Shown one piece after another: positions 8,635 to 16,945 of a stretch of 64,000 nt of DNA. The notes below the pieces were generated by a model, which had not been told where the DNA came from, did no database searches, and saw nothing but the letters and a program-made list of their open reading frames with translations. The stretch lies in NCBI RefSeq assembly GCF_008801405.1, contig NZ_VZPV01000002.1, forward strand, positions 868,001 to 932,000, in the 5' to 3' direction. The stretch comes from Ralstonia insidiosa. Its GTDB lineage: Bacteria > Pseudomonadota > Gammaproteobacteria > Burkholderiales > Burkholderiaceae. Both the position numbers and the translations under genes were made by a program. Each line of letters opens with the position of its first letter. Position 1 is the first letter of the stretch.

Positions 8635-10071
8635 ATGCGTTTCCAGTGTCGTCGTGTTTCTGTTCGCGCTCTTGTGTCTGCTGCCGTACTGGCATGCAGC
8701 GCTGGGGCGATCGCTCAGACCATTCCCGCCAGCAAGCCCGCGCCCACCACGCTCACGCCCGAGCAGCAGCGCTACCACGACATCTACAAAGAGCTGGTCG
8801 AAATCAACACGACGCATTCGGTGGGTGACACCACCCAGGCCGCACGTGCCATGGAAAAGCGCCTGGCCGACGCGGGCTTTGCCGCTTCCGACATGCAAGT
8901 GATCGAGCCCTTCCCGAAGAAGGGCAACCTGGTGCTGCGCTACAAGGGCACCGGTGCGAAGCAGCCGATCCTGCTGCTGGCCCACATCGACGTGGTGGAA
9001 GCCAAGCGTGAGGATTGGAAGACCGATCCGTTCAAGCTGCAAGAGACCGATGGCTACTTCACCGCACGCGGCTCGATTGACGACAAGGCGATGGCGTCGG
9101 CGTTTGTCTCCGTGCTGGGGCAGCTCAAGCAGGAGGGCTTCAAGCCCGCTCGCGACATCATCCTGGCGCTGACCACCGACGAAGAACGTGGCGATGTGCC
9201 GAGCAACGGCGCGTACTGGATCGTCAACAACAAGCCCGAACTGGTGAAGGCCGAATTCGGCATCAACGAAGGCGGTGGCGGTGAATTGCGCGGCGGCAAG
9301 CCGGTGCTCCACCGCATTCAGGTGGCCGAGAAGATGTACACCACCTACGAGCTTGAAGTGCGCGATGTGGGCGGCCACAGCTCGGTGCCGACCAAGACGA
9401 ACCCGGTGTATGCGCTATCTGCAGCGCTGGACCGGCTGGGTGCGTATCAGTTTCCCGTCAAGCTGGCGGACGTGACGCAGACCTACTTCGCACGCAGCGC
9501 GCCGCTGGCCACGGGGCAACTGGCGGACGACATGCGCTCGGTCGGTACGGGCAAGCCGGATCAGGCGGCGATTGATCGCCTGTCGGCCATTCCGTTCTAC
9601 AACGCGCAGTTGCGTACCACGTGTGTTGCCACCATGGTCAACGCTGGTCATGCGGAGAATGCGCTGCCGCAGTCGGCCAAGGCGACCGTCAACTGCCGCA
9701 TCCTGCCGCATGACGATCCGGCCGACATTGATCGTCAGCTCAAGCAGGTGATCGGTAACGACAAGATTGCCGTGCGCTACATCAACAAGCCGCTTGCGAG
9801 CCCGGCTTCGCCGCTCAATGGTGACTTGGTGAAGACGGTCGATGCGCTGACGCAGCAGACGTGGGGTGTGCCGGTGATTCCGGCCATGAGCACGGGGGCG
9901 ACTGATAGCCGCTTCATGCGCAATGCTGGTATTCCGATGTATGGCGTGTCGGGTTTGTTCACTGAGCCGGCTGATCTGCGTACGCACGGTCTGGATGAGC
10001 GTATCGAGATCGCGCGGCTGTATGACGGGCGTGAGTTCTTGTATCGCCTGGTTAAGCAACTGGCTGAGTAA
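8635..10071 (+). CDS. Exported M20 family metallopeptidase
   Basis: A 478-residue protein with a signal peptide (about residues 1-28, ending AGAIAQ), so it probably acts in the periplasm. M20 zinc-peptidase motifs are present in order: LLLAHIDVVEA (first metal His and Asp), GSIDDKAMASAF (bridging Asp), TDEERGD (catalytic Glu region), INEGGGGEL (metal ligand) and the dimerisation-domain motif GGHSSVPTKTNP. STGATDSR near the C-terminus lies in the final metal/substrate region. It probably cleaves dipeptides or N-acyl amino acids; which is not determined. GGAGG precedes the ATG. Confidence 0.88.
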   Translation: MRFQCRRVSVRALVSAAVLACSAGAIAQTIPASKPAPTTLTPEQQRYHDIYKELVEINTTHSVGDTTQAARAMEKRLADAGFAASDMQVIEPFPKKGNLVLRYKGTGAKQPILLLAHIDVVEAKREDWKTDPFKLQETDGYFTARGSIDDKAMASAFVSVLGQLKQEGFKPARDIILALTTDEERGDVPSNGAYWIVNNKPELVKAEFGINEGGGGELRGGKPVLHRIQVAEKMYTTYELEVRDVGGHSSVPTKTNPVYALSAALDRLGAYQFPVKLADVTQTYFARSAPLATGQLADDMRSVGTGKPDQAAIDRLSAIPFYNAQLRTTCVATMVNAGHAENALPQSAKATVNCRILPHDDPADIDRQLKQVIGNDKIAVRYINKPLASPASPLNGDLVKTVDALTQQTWGVPVIPAMSTGATDSRFMRNAGIPMYGVSGLFTEPADLRTHGLDERIEIARLYDGREFLYRLVKQLAE

Positions 10072-10393
10072 ATGCGGGTGCCGCGCCTGCGTTTTGTGGG
10101 CGCGGATTGGGGCTGATTGGCGGTGGTGGTGCGCCTCGGTTTCGTCCCCTGCCGGGGCCGACTCACTTTCTTTGTCTTGCCAAAGAAAGTAAGCAAAGAA
10201 AGGCGCGCCCGATGCGGCGAGAGACTCCTTGAATTTATGTCGCAGGGAGGGAAGGGAGGCAAACTCGCTTCGCTCAGACAAGCCTCTCTTCTTTTTCCTC
10301 CCTGCAACAGAAATTCAAGGCGCCGCATAGGGCAGGGTACGGCCAAACCGTCTGGGCGCATGGGCTCGGGGTATGGCCGTTTCATTGGGCTTC
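10072..10393. other. Intergenic region occupied by a dispersed repeat
   Basis: Between the convergent M20 peptidase and SDR genes. No gene is evident. Most of the space is taken by the palindromic repeat described separately (10165-10328); the remaining sequence on each side shows nothing I can name. Confidence 0.6.
10165..10328. repeat. Composite palindromic dispersed repeat element
   Basis: A perfect 10-bp inverted repeat with a 6-base loop (ACTTTCTTTG at 10165-10174, CAAAGAAAGT at 10181-10190) is followed by a larger imperfect palindrome. In it ATGCGGCG (10212-10219) pairs with CGCCGCAT (10321-10328), CCTTGAATTT (10227-10236) with AAATTCAAGG (10311-10320), and a 13-base arm at 10238-10250 with 10297-10309 (one mismatch). 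The CTTTCTTTG...CAAAGAAAGTAAGCAAAGAAA signature is one I recall as recurring between genes in Burkholderiales and other proteobacteria. It lies between two convergent genes and could act as a bidirectional terminator. Confidence 0.7.
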
Positions 10394-11158
10394 TTAGATG
10401 AAGCCGCCGTCCGTCTTGAGTGTGCGGCCGGTGATCCAGCGTGCATCGTCTGAGGCGAGGAAGGCGATGGCGTCTGCAATGTCCTCCGGCTCGGCCAGGC
10501 GGCCCAACGGGGTCGACTCGCGCATGCGGTCTTTCACTTCATCGGGAATTGGCGCGGTCATGTCGGTGCGTGTGAGCGCCGGTGCCACCGCGTTGACGGT
10601 GATATTGCGCGGCCCCAGTTCGATGGCAAAGGCGTGCGTGAGCCCGTCGACGGCTGCCTTGCTTGCGGCATACACCGCCAGCCCCGCGCGTGGCCGATAC
10701 ACCAGGCTCGACGACACATTCACGATGTGCCCGCCGCGTGCCGGTACGTGCGGCAGCACTGCCTGGGTGACAAGGATGACCGAGAAGGCGTTGGTGCGGA
10801 ACTGCGCATCGAACGACGCCTGATCAATCTCGCCCACCGGCTGGCCTTCGAGGATGCCCGCGTTGTTGACGAGGATGTCGATGGGGCCAAAGGCTTCACA
10901 CACCGTGGTGACCATCGTGTTGACGGATGCCGCGTCGGCCACGTCGGCCTGCACGGCAATGGCTTCTGCGCCGGTCTTGCGGATGGACTCGACGACCGCA
11001 TTGGCCTCGCTGCTGTTGCTGCGATAGACCACGGCCACGCGTGCACCATCGGCGGCCAGTCGACGTGCAACGGCCGCGCCGATACCGCGCGAACCGCCGG
11101 TGACGATGGCCGTGCGGCCGGCCAGGCGCGGTGCGGAGGAAGATTGGGTTTGCGACAA
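10394..11158 (-). CDS. SDR family oxidoreductase (3-oxoacyl-reductase-like)
   Basis: A 254-residue classical short-chain dehydrogenase. TGGSRGIGAAVA is the Rossmann TGxxxGxG motif, VNNAG the NNAG motif, and VSSSLV...YAASKAAVDG contains the catalytic Ser, Tyr and Lys. Arg-rich positions after beta-2 (VYRSNS) suggest NADP. Translation probably begins at TTG 11158, which has AGGAG six bases upstream; the open frame continues far upstream but into the neighbouring gene. It lies downstream of, and on the same strand as, the CGNR regulator. Confidence 0.85.
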   Translation of the reverse strand: MSQTQSSSAPRLAGRTAIVTGGSRGIGAAVARRLAADGARVAVVYRSNSSEANAVVESIRKTGAEAIAVQADVADAASVNTMVTTVCEAFGPIDILVNNAGILEGQPVGEIDQASFDAQFRTNAFSVILVTQAVLPHVPARGGHIVNVSSSLVYRPRAGLAVYAASKAAVDGLTHAFAIELGPRNITVNAVAPALTRTDMTAPIPDEVKDRMRESTPLGRLAEPEDIADAIAFLASDDARWITGRTLKTDGGFI

Positions 11159-11282
11159 GGTGTTCTCCTGAAAGAGGGCAATGTTTCGGGAGAACAGGTT
11201 ACGAAGCAGCCGGCCCGCGCGCAGCCAGCGTGGCAGCGACGCGGCGTTGCAGCATTGGAACGACCGGGGCCGAGGAGGGCGA

Positions 11283-11867
11283 TCAGCCTTGCTGGCGCTT
11301 GCGGTACTCCGCCACTTTGTGCCGATTGCCGCAGACCGCCATGCTGCACCACCGGCGTTTGTGCGACTTGGTGCGGTCGTAGAACCACAGCGTGCATTCC
11401 GGGTGTTCGCACACGCGCACGAGCTGGAAATCACCTTCCGCCAGCAGGTGGGCGGCGGCTTCGGCCAGCGGGGCGAGGCGCTGTTCGACGGAATCGGTGG
11501 GGCGCAGGCGATCCACGCGCGGGGTGTCACCATCCCATACCAGCACGGGGTGGCTGGGCGCTTGCCGCAGGAAGACGTTGAGCGCATCCGCGCTTGCAGG
11601 GCGGCCAGCCTTGCGCGCCTCCACCAGCGTGCGAATCACCTCACGCAGATGCCGCGCCACGGCCAGCAGCACGCCGGGCGGGTAGCCGCCGGCCAGCGGT
11701 TCTGTCAACCAGCCAGCACGCACAAGCCAGTCGGAGACATCTTCATCGGTCTGCCAGAAGTCGTGTGGCTGGCCGTCGACATTGGCGATGGTGTTGAGCA
11801 TGTCGAGCACCGGGTGGTCGGCGATCAGCATGGGTGCGTCAGGCGATGCGGCGGCGGGCTGGGACAT
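11283..11867 (-). CDS. CGNR zinc finger / ABATE domain regulator
   Basis: A 194-residue protein with an N-terminal ABATE-like region (DHPVLDMLNTIANVDGQPHDFW) and a C-terminal zinc finger: CEHPECTLWFYDRTKSHKRR with WCSMAVCGNRHKVAEYR, giving the CxxxxC...C....CGNR signature at about residues 152-188. The family is regarded as stress-linked DNA-binding regulators. Homology begins at ATG 11867. The gene is divergent from a nitronate monooxygenase and upstream of the SDR gene; a TGTAAC/GTTACA dyad lies in its upstream region, which may be its operator. Confidence 0.85.
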   Translation of the reverse strand: MSQPAAASPDAPMLIADHPVLDMLNTIANVDGQPHDFWQTDEDVSDWLVRAGWLTEPLAGGYPPGVLLAVARHLREVIRTLVEARKAGRPASADALNVFLRQAPSHPVLVWDGDTPRVDRLRPTDSVEQRLAPLAEAAAHLLAEGDFQLVRVCEHPECTLWFYDRTKSHKRRWCSMAVCGNRHKVAEYRKRQQG

Positions 11868-11896
11868 GGGATGGGCTTCGGCGTTATTACCGTAAT

Positions 11897-11928
11897 TGTA
11901 ACCATATAGAGAAATTATCCCAGTTACA
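11897..11928. promoter_or_regulatory. Operator-like dyad TGTAAC-N20-GTTACA
   Basis: Perfect 6-bp arms at 11897-11902 and 11923-11928 flank an AT-rich spacer, in the 148-bp region shared by the divergent CGNR regulator and nitronate monooxygenase genes. A near copy with 21-bp spacing lies upstream of the hydrolase gene (13184-13216). The most economical reading is one regulator, probably the CGNR protein, binding both. This is inference. Confidence 0.5.
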
Positions 11929-12015
11929 TCGAGGGATGGGCCACCACGACCGGAATCGCACGCAAAGTCAGCCGCATTACCATGTCTCCATCCAAGACCC
12001 TTGCTGGAGAAGATC

Positions 12016-13086
12016 ATGAGCGCATGGCCTGATGCCCGCGTGCTGGCGTTGTTCAATATTGATGTGCCGATCGTGCTGGGGCCCATGGCTGGCGTGGGTG
12101 GCGCCGAGTTGGCGATTGCCGTGGCGCGTGCGGGCGGCTTGGGTTCAATCCCCTGCGCGATGCTGAGTGCAGACCAGATCCGTCAGCACGTCGAGCAGTT
12201 TCGTGCGGCGGTACGCGGCCCGATCAATCTGAATTTCTTCTGCCACACGCCGCCGCAGCCTGATCCGGAGCGTGAGGCCAAGTGGCGTGCGCATCTGGCG
12301 CCGTACTACGCGGAGTTCGGCATTGACCTGAACACGCAGGCGCCGGCCGTCAACCGCGCACCGTTTGACGAAGCAACCTGTGCGCTGGTTGAAGAGATCA
12401 AGCCTGAAGTCGTGAGTTTCCACTTCGGCCTGCCGGCGCCCGAACTGCAGGCGCGCGTGAAGGCCACCGGCGCGAAGGTCATCGCTGCCGCCACGACGGT
12501 GGAAGAAGCGCGCTGGCTGGAAGCCCGCGGCGTGGACGCCATCATCGCCATGGGCAACGAGGCTGGCGGGCACCGCGGCATGTTTCTCACCACGTCTATC
12601 GAGTCTCAGGTCGGTACGTTTGCGCTGGTGCCACAGGTGGTGGATGCGGTGCGCGTGCCGGTGATTGCGGCGGGCGGTATTGGCGATGCACGGGGCGTGG
12701 TGGCGGCGTTCGCCCTGGGCGCATCGGCGGTACAGATCGGCACGGCTTACATGCTCTCGCCCGAAGCGAAGACGTCGGCCATCCATCGCGCCGCACTCAA
12801 GCGGGCCACGGATGCGGATACCGCACTCACCAACGTGTTCACCGGTCGCCCGGCGCGCGGCATCGTCAACCGGTTGATGCGTGAGATTGGCCCGATGAGC
12901 ACGTTTGCGCCGGCCTTCCCGAAGGCCGGTGGTTCGCTGGCACCGCTGCGCGCCAAAACCGAGCCGACCGGCTCGGGCGATTTCATCAACCTGTGGTCGG
13001 GTCAGGGCGCCCAACTGGCCACCGAAGACTCCGCCGAGGTCATCACACGCCGTATCGCCACCCAGGCGCTTGAGCGGCTCACCTGA
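12016..13086 (+). CDS. Nitronate monooxygenase / 2-nitropropane dioxygenase family
   Basis: A 356-residue FMN TIM-barrel protein. VLGPMAGVGGAELAIAVARA at the N-terminus is the family signature, IAMGNEAGGHRGMF contains the conserved flavin-binding glycines and His, and PVIAAGGIGDARG and GASAVQIGTAYMLS are the phosphate-binding loops. Such enzymes oxidise nitronates, including the plant toxin 3-nitropropionate, but many members have other substrates. I used ATG 12016 with GGAG upstream, rather than one five codons earlier. A second, divergent family member lies at 30541-31545. Confidence 0.85.
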   Translation: MSAWPDARVLALFNIDVPIVLGPMAGVGGAELAIAVARAGGLGSIPCAMLSADQIRQHVEQFRAAVRGPINLNFFCHTPPQPDPEREAKWRAHLAPYYAEFGIDLNTQAPAVNRAPFDEATCALVEEIKPEVVSFHFGLPAPELQARVKATGAKVIAAATTVEEARWLEARGVDAIIAMGNEAGGHRGMFLTTSIESQVGTFALVPQVVDAVRVPVIAAGGIGDARGVVAAFALGASAVQIGTAYMLSPEAKTSAIHRAALKRATDADTALTNVFTGRPARGIVNRLMREIGPMSTFAPAFPKAGGSLAPLRAKTEPTGSGDFINLWSGQGAQLATEDSAEVITRRIATQALERLT

Positions 13087-13112
13087 GTTTTCCTGCTGCA
13101 GGACTCCCCACG

Positions 13113-13145
13113 CGGGCACGCCACACGGCGTGCCCGTTTTGTTTT
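13113..13145 (+). terminator. Intrinsic terminator after nitronate monooxygenase
   Basis: A perfect 10-bp stem, CGGGCACGCC with GGCGTGCCCG, an ACAC loop and the tail TTTTGTTTT, 26 bp after the stop codon. Confidence 0.92.
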
Positions 13146-13183
13146 GCATCACAGATCGGAATGCGACCAATGGGAAAATTTCA

Positions 13184-13216
13184 TGTAACTTGAAAAATAT
13201 AATTTCACTGGTTACA
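13184..13216. promoter_or_regulatory. Operator-like dyad TGTAAC-N21-GTTACA
   Basis: Perfect 6-bp arms at 13184-13189 and 13211-13216 flank an AT-rich spacer, 45 bp before the hydrolase ATG. It has the same half-sites as the dyad at 11897-11928, with one extra spacer base. It probably overlaps the hydrolase promoter. Confidence 0.5.
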
Positions 13217-13260
13217 GTGGCTGCGGTGCTGTTCCCCAAAATCTCACCAGGAGCCCTGTC

Positions 13261-14169
13261 ATGAACGCCCCAGCCCACCCGGCCGATCTTGTTGCCGATG
13301 CCTATGCCCCCACCGCCGTCCGCCATCGCACGGCAGACGTTGAGGGTGTGCGCGTGTTCTACCGCGAGGCCGGCCCGGCCGACGCGCCCACCGTGCTGCT
13401 GTTGCATGGCTTCCCGAGTGCCTCGCACATGTTCCGAGACCTGATTCCGCAGTTGGCTGGGCGCTATCACGTGGTTGCGCCGGATCTGCCGGGCTTTGGT
13501 TTGACGCAGGCGCCGGAGGGTTTTCGCTACACCTTCGACAACCTTGCGCACGTGGTGGATGGCTTCACGCAAGCGATTGGCTTGTCGCGCTATGCGATCT
13601 ACGTGTTCGACTACGGTGCGCCGACCGGCTGGCGCCTGGCAATGGCACATCCGGAACGCATCACGGCCATCGTCACGCAAAACGGCAATGGCTATGAGGA
13701 CGGCTTTGGTGAGGGCCCGTGGGCGCCAATCAAGGCCTACTGGGCCAACCCGGACGAAGCGCATCGCCGGGAGCTGCACGGGCTAGTCTCTGACGAGATG
13801 ACGCAATGGCAATACCTGAACGGCGTGCCCGATCCAACGCGTGTGGCACCGGATGGTTATCTGCTTGACCAGTACTTCCTGGGCCGCGCGGGCCAGCTCG
13901 ACATCCAGATGGACTTGTTCCTGGACTACGCGAGCAACGTGGCGTTGTATCCAGCGCTGCACGCGTACTTTCGCGCGCACCGACCGCCGCTGCTGGCCGT
14001 GTGGGGCCGCAATGACGCCATCTTCATTCCGCCCGGTGCGGAGGCGTTCAAGCGTGATCTGCCGGATGCCGAAGTGCACTTTGTCGACAGCGGCCACTTT
14101 GCGCTGGAGACGCACCACGAGGAAATCGGTGCGCGCATGCTCGACTTTTTCAGCAGGGTGGTGAGGTAA
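13261..14169 (+). CDS. Alpha/beta hydrolase with Asp nucleophile (haloalkane dehalogenase/epoxide hydrolase-like)
   Basis: A 302-residue alpha/beta hydrolase. LLLHGFPSASHMFRDL forms the oxyanion-hole HGFP region. The nucleophile elbow reads YVFDYGAPTG, placing Asp117 where esterases have Ser, as in haloalkane dehalogenases, fluoroacetate dehalogenases and epoxide hydrolases. VWGRNDAIF gives the likely acid and DSGHFALETH the catalytic His. The reaction is probably hydrolysis of a C-halogen or epoxide bond through an aspartyl ester. AGGAG precedes the ATG. The preceding dyad links it to the SDR/CGNR/nitronate monooxygenase group. Confidence 0.85.
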   Translation: MNAPAHPADLVADAYAPTAVRHRTADVEGVRVFYREAGPADAPTVLLLHGFPSASHMFRDLIPQLAGRYHVVAPDLPGFGLTQAPEGFRYTFDNLAHVVDGFTQAIGLSRYAIYVFDYGAPTGWRLAMAHPERITAIVTQNGNGYEDGFGEGPWAPIKAYWANPDEAHRRELHGLVSDEMTQWQYLNGVPDPTRVAPDGYLLDQYFLGRAGQLDIQMDLFLDYASNVALYPALHAYFRAHRPPLLAVWGRNDAIFIPPGAEAFKRDLPDAEVHFVDSGHFALETHHEEIGARMLDFFSRVVR

Positions 14170-14179
14170 GTGGCCGGTC

Positions 14180-15097
14180 TCAGCTGATCGGCTGCATGGT
14201 GGCTTCCTTGGCAAAACGCTCCCGCAGGAATGCCACCAGCGCCTTCACCGACGGCGGTACGCCCGCGCGCGATGGGTACAGCGCATGCAGGTCAGCCGGC
14301 TCAGGCGTCCAGTTCGGCAACACCGTCTGCAAGCGGCCATCAACAAGCGCTTCGTGGCAGCAGTGCTGCGGCAGGATGGCGAGGCCCAACCCGGCGATGG
14401 CCGCTTCGCGCAGCGCGATGATGTTGTCGGCGGCAAAGCGTGGCCGGACGGGCAGCGCCAGCCGATGGCCACGCGCATCCAGCAGAACCCAGTCACGGCT
14501 GCGCGCAAGCGTGCCTTGGCCAAGGCACGGCTGGTTGTCGAGATCGGCCGGCGTGCTCGGCGCTTCCACACGCGCAAGCAGCGTGGGACTGCCCACCAGC
14601 ACACGCGGTGAGACCGCCAGATGGCGCGCCACCACGTCGCGTGACGGCAACGGCCCGGTCGCCGCGCGAATGGCAACGTCAATGCGTTGCTCGATCAGGT
14701 CGACATAGGTGTTGGAGAGCTCCAGCTCGATACGCAGCTTTGGGTGGGCATCGGCAAACTCGGCCAGCCAGCCGGCGAGCAAGGTCTCGGCCAGCAGCGG
14801 TGACGTGCCCACGCGCAGCACCCCCGCAGGCTCGCTGCGCGCTGCACCCGCCAGTGCTTCGATGGCCGCCGACGCATCAGCCATGTCGCGCGCATGCCGA
14901 TACACCGCTTCGCCCACCGGCGTGACGGACACGCGATGGCTCGACCGCTGCAGCAGGCGCGTGCCGAGCTGCGTTTCCAGTTCGGCAATGCGGCGGCTGA
15001 GGCGTGACTTGGGGATGCCCGTGGCGCGCTCGGCGGCGGAAAAGCCACCGGCTTCCACCACGCGTGTGAAGAGGTACAGGTCGTCGAAGCGCTTCAT
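14180..15097 (-). CDS. LysR family transcriptional regulator
   Basis: A 305-residue LysR-type regulator. The winged HTH is at residues 1-60 (RVVEAGGFSAAERATGIPKS, then RLSRRIAELETQLGTRLLQR). The remainder is a periplasmic-binding-protein-like effector domain with GVLRVGTSPLLAETLL. The effector is unknown. It is convergent with the hydrolase gene (10 bp between stops), so its target is not obvious; it may act elsewhere. Confidence 0.88.
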   Translation of the reverse strand: MKRFDDLYLFTRVVEAGGFSAAERATGIPKSRLSRRIAELETQLGTRLLQRSSHRVSVTPVGEAVYRHARDMADASAAIEALAGAARSEPAGVLRVGTSPLLAETLLAGWLAEFADAHPKLRIELELSNTYVDLIEQRIDVAIRAATGPLPSRDVVARHLAVSPRVLVGSPTLLARVEAPSTPADLDNQPCLGQGTLARSRDWVLLDARGHRLALPVRPRFAADNIIALREAAIAGLGLAILPQHCCHEALVDGRLQTVLPNWTPEPADLHALYPSRAGVPPSVKALVAFLRERFAKEATMQPIS

Positions 15098-15314
15098 GTG
15101 AGTGCGGTGTTGCAGTCGACCTGCATTGAAGCACAGGAAAGCGATGGCGAACGGCCAGTCACCGGCGTGCGGGTTGCGGGCATATTGCCTGCGCAGTCAG
15201 TGCGATCCACCCTGTTACGGGGCCGAAGGCGCGATCTAGCACCGACACCTGGAGAGCATGCCAGCGGTTTCATGGAACGCTTTCAGACGTGCCCCCACGC
15301 GCTGAGCGGCAGGA

Positions 15315-15346
15315 GGCGACGAGGTTCGGCAGCCGACCTCGTCGCC
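15315..15346 (-). terminator. GC-rich hairpin after the aldehyde dehydrogenase gene
   Basis: An 11-bp stem (GGCGACGAGGT with ACCTCGTCGCC) extended by CGG/CCG lies 10 bp after the minus-strand stop at 15356. There is no clear T tract, so it may be a Rho-assisted end or RNA-stabilising hairpin for the eight-gene operon. Confidence 0.45.
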
Positions 15347-15355
15347 GTCTGGTCG

Positions 15356-16888
15356 TCACACGTCGAACCGCACGCCCTGCGCCAGCGGCAGCGCGCCGCT
15401 GTAGTTGATGGTGTTGGTGGCGCGGCGCATGTAGCCCTTCCACGCGTCCGAGCCGGATTCCCGGCCGCCGCCGGTTTCCTTCTCGCCGCCAAACGCACCG
15501 CCGATCTCGGCGCCCGATGTGCCGATGTTGACGTTGGCAATGCCGCAGTCGCTGCCTGCTGACGACATGAAGCGCTCGGCATCGGTCAGGCTGCCCGTGA
15601 AGATGGCCGATGACAGCCCTTGCGGCACACCGTTCTGGATCGCGATCGCCTCGTCGGTGTCGCCGTCGTACACCACCACGTACAGGATGGGCGCGAAGGT
15701 CTCGCTTTGCATCACGTGGGTCGGCTTGGGCATCTTGACCAGCGCGGGGCGCACGTACCAGGCATCGGCACCGAGTTCTTCATGCACGCGTTCACCGCCG
15801 AGCACCGTGCCGCCTTCAGCGCGTGCCTGTGCCAGCGCCTGTTGCATGGCATGGAAAGCGGCCTGGTCGATCAGCGGACCAACCAGGGTGCCGTCGGCCA
15901 GCGGGTCGCCAATGGCAATGCTCTGGTAGATCTTTTCCAGGCGTGCCAGCAGTGTGTCGGCCACCGAGCGGTGCACGATCAGGCGGCGCAATGAGGTGCA
16001 GCGCTGGCCTGCCGTGCCCACGGCCGCAAAGGTGATCGCGCGGGCCGCCAGTTCCAGATCGGCCGAGGGTGTGACGATCATCGCGTTGTTGCCGCCCAGC
16101 TCCAGAATCGAACGGCCAAAGCGCTCCGCCACCTTCACACCAACCTGACGGCCCATGCGGGTCGAGCCCGTGGCGCTGACCACCGGCACAAGGTGGCTGG
16201 CCACCAGCGCCTCGCCCACGTCGCGCCCGCCGATCAGCAGTTGGCTCAGTCCCGCAGGGATGGCGTCCGGCTTCTCCGCATTGAATGCATCCACCACCTG
16301 TTGCATCAGGTGCTGGCACGCAATGGCGGTCAGCGGTGTCTTCTCTGACGGCTTCCAGACGATGGCATTGCCGCACACCAGGGCGAGCGCCGCGTTCCAC
16401 GACCACACCGCCACCGGAAAGTTGAACGCCGAGATGATGCCCACCACCCCCATTGGGTGCCAGGTCTCCATCATGCGGTGCCCGGGCCGCTCGCTGGCGA
16501 TGGTCAGGCCGTGCAGTTGCCGCGACAGGCCGACCGCGAAATCGCAGATGTCGATCATCTCCTGCACTTCGCCCAGGCCTTCAGAGGCGATCTTGCCTGC
16601 CTCCAGCGATACGAGTTCGCCCAATGCTGCCTTGTGCGTGCGCAGTACCTCGCCCAGTCGGCGCACCAGCTCACCACGCACCGGCGCGGGCACGGCACGC
16701 CATGTCAGATACGCCGTGTGCGCGTTCTGAATGGCGGCCTGCGCTTGCTCGGCGGTGTGCGATTTGACGCGGGCCAATACGGAACCGTCACGTGGGGCGC
16801 GGCTCGTCCAGTCCGTGCCTTCGTAGGCCTTCAAGTCCAGGCCCAGGGCGTTCAGTACCGTTTGCAATCGTGTGCGGGAATCTGCCAT
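15356..16888 (-). CDS. amaB: Alpha-aminoadipate semialdehyde / piperideine-6-carboxylate dehydrogenase (ALDH7 family)
   Basis: A 510-residue NAD-dependent aldehyde dehydrogenase. ERPGHRMMETWHPMGVVG at about 133-150 and the C-terminal GGAFGGEKETGGGRESGSDA are characteristic of the ALDH7/antiquitin group. Glu263 (ILELGGNN) and Cys297 (GTAGQRCTS) are the catalytic residues. The known reaction of this group is oxidation of 2-aminoadipate semialdehyde, in equilibrium with piperideine-6-carboxylate, to 2-aminoadipate in lysine and pipecolate breakdown. It is the last gene of an operon with an ABC importer and a flavin dehydrogenase. The adjoining HglS/aminotransferase operon would carry the product onward. 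Substrate assignment is by family and context. Confidence 0.82.
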   Translation of the reverse strand: MADSRTRLQTVLNALGLDLKAYEGTDWTSRAPRDGSVLARVKSHTAEQAQAAIQNAHTAYLTWRAVPAPVRGELVRRLGEVLRTHKAALGELVSLEAGKIASEGLGEVQEMIDICDFAVGLSRQLHGLTIASERPGHRMMETWHPMGVVGIISAFNFPVAVWSWNAALALVCGNAIVWKPSEKTPLTAIACQHLMQQVVDAFNAEKPDAIPAGLSQLLIGGRDVGEALVASHLVPVVSATGSTRMGRQVGVKVAERFGRSILELGGNNAMIVTPSADLELAARAITFAAVGTAGQRCTSLRRLIVHRSVADTLLARLEKIYQSIAIGDPLADGTLVGPLIDQAAFHAMQQALAQARAEGGTVLGGERVHEELGADAWYVRPALVKMPKPTHVMQSETFAPILYVVVYDGDTDEAIAIQNGVPQGLSSAIFTGSLTDAERFMSSAGSDCGIANVNIGTSGAEIGGAFGGEKETGGGRESGSDAWKGYMRRATNTINYSGALPLAQGVRFDV

Positions 16889-16945
16889 ACATCCATCCTT
16901 ACTGTTCTTTCGTGTTCAACTGATCAGTGTGCGCTTGCCGGGCGA

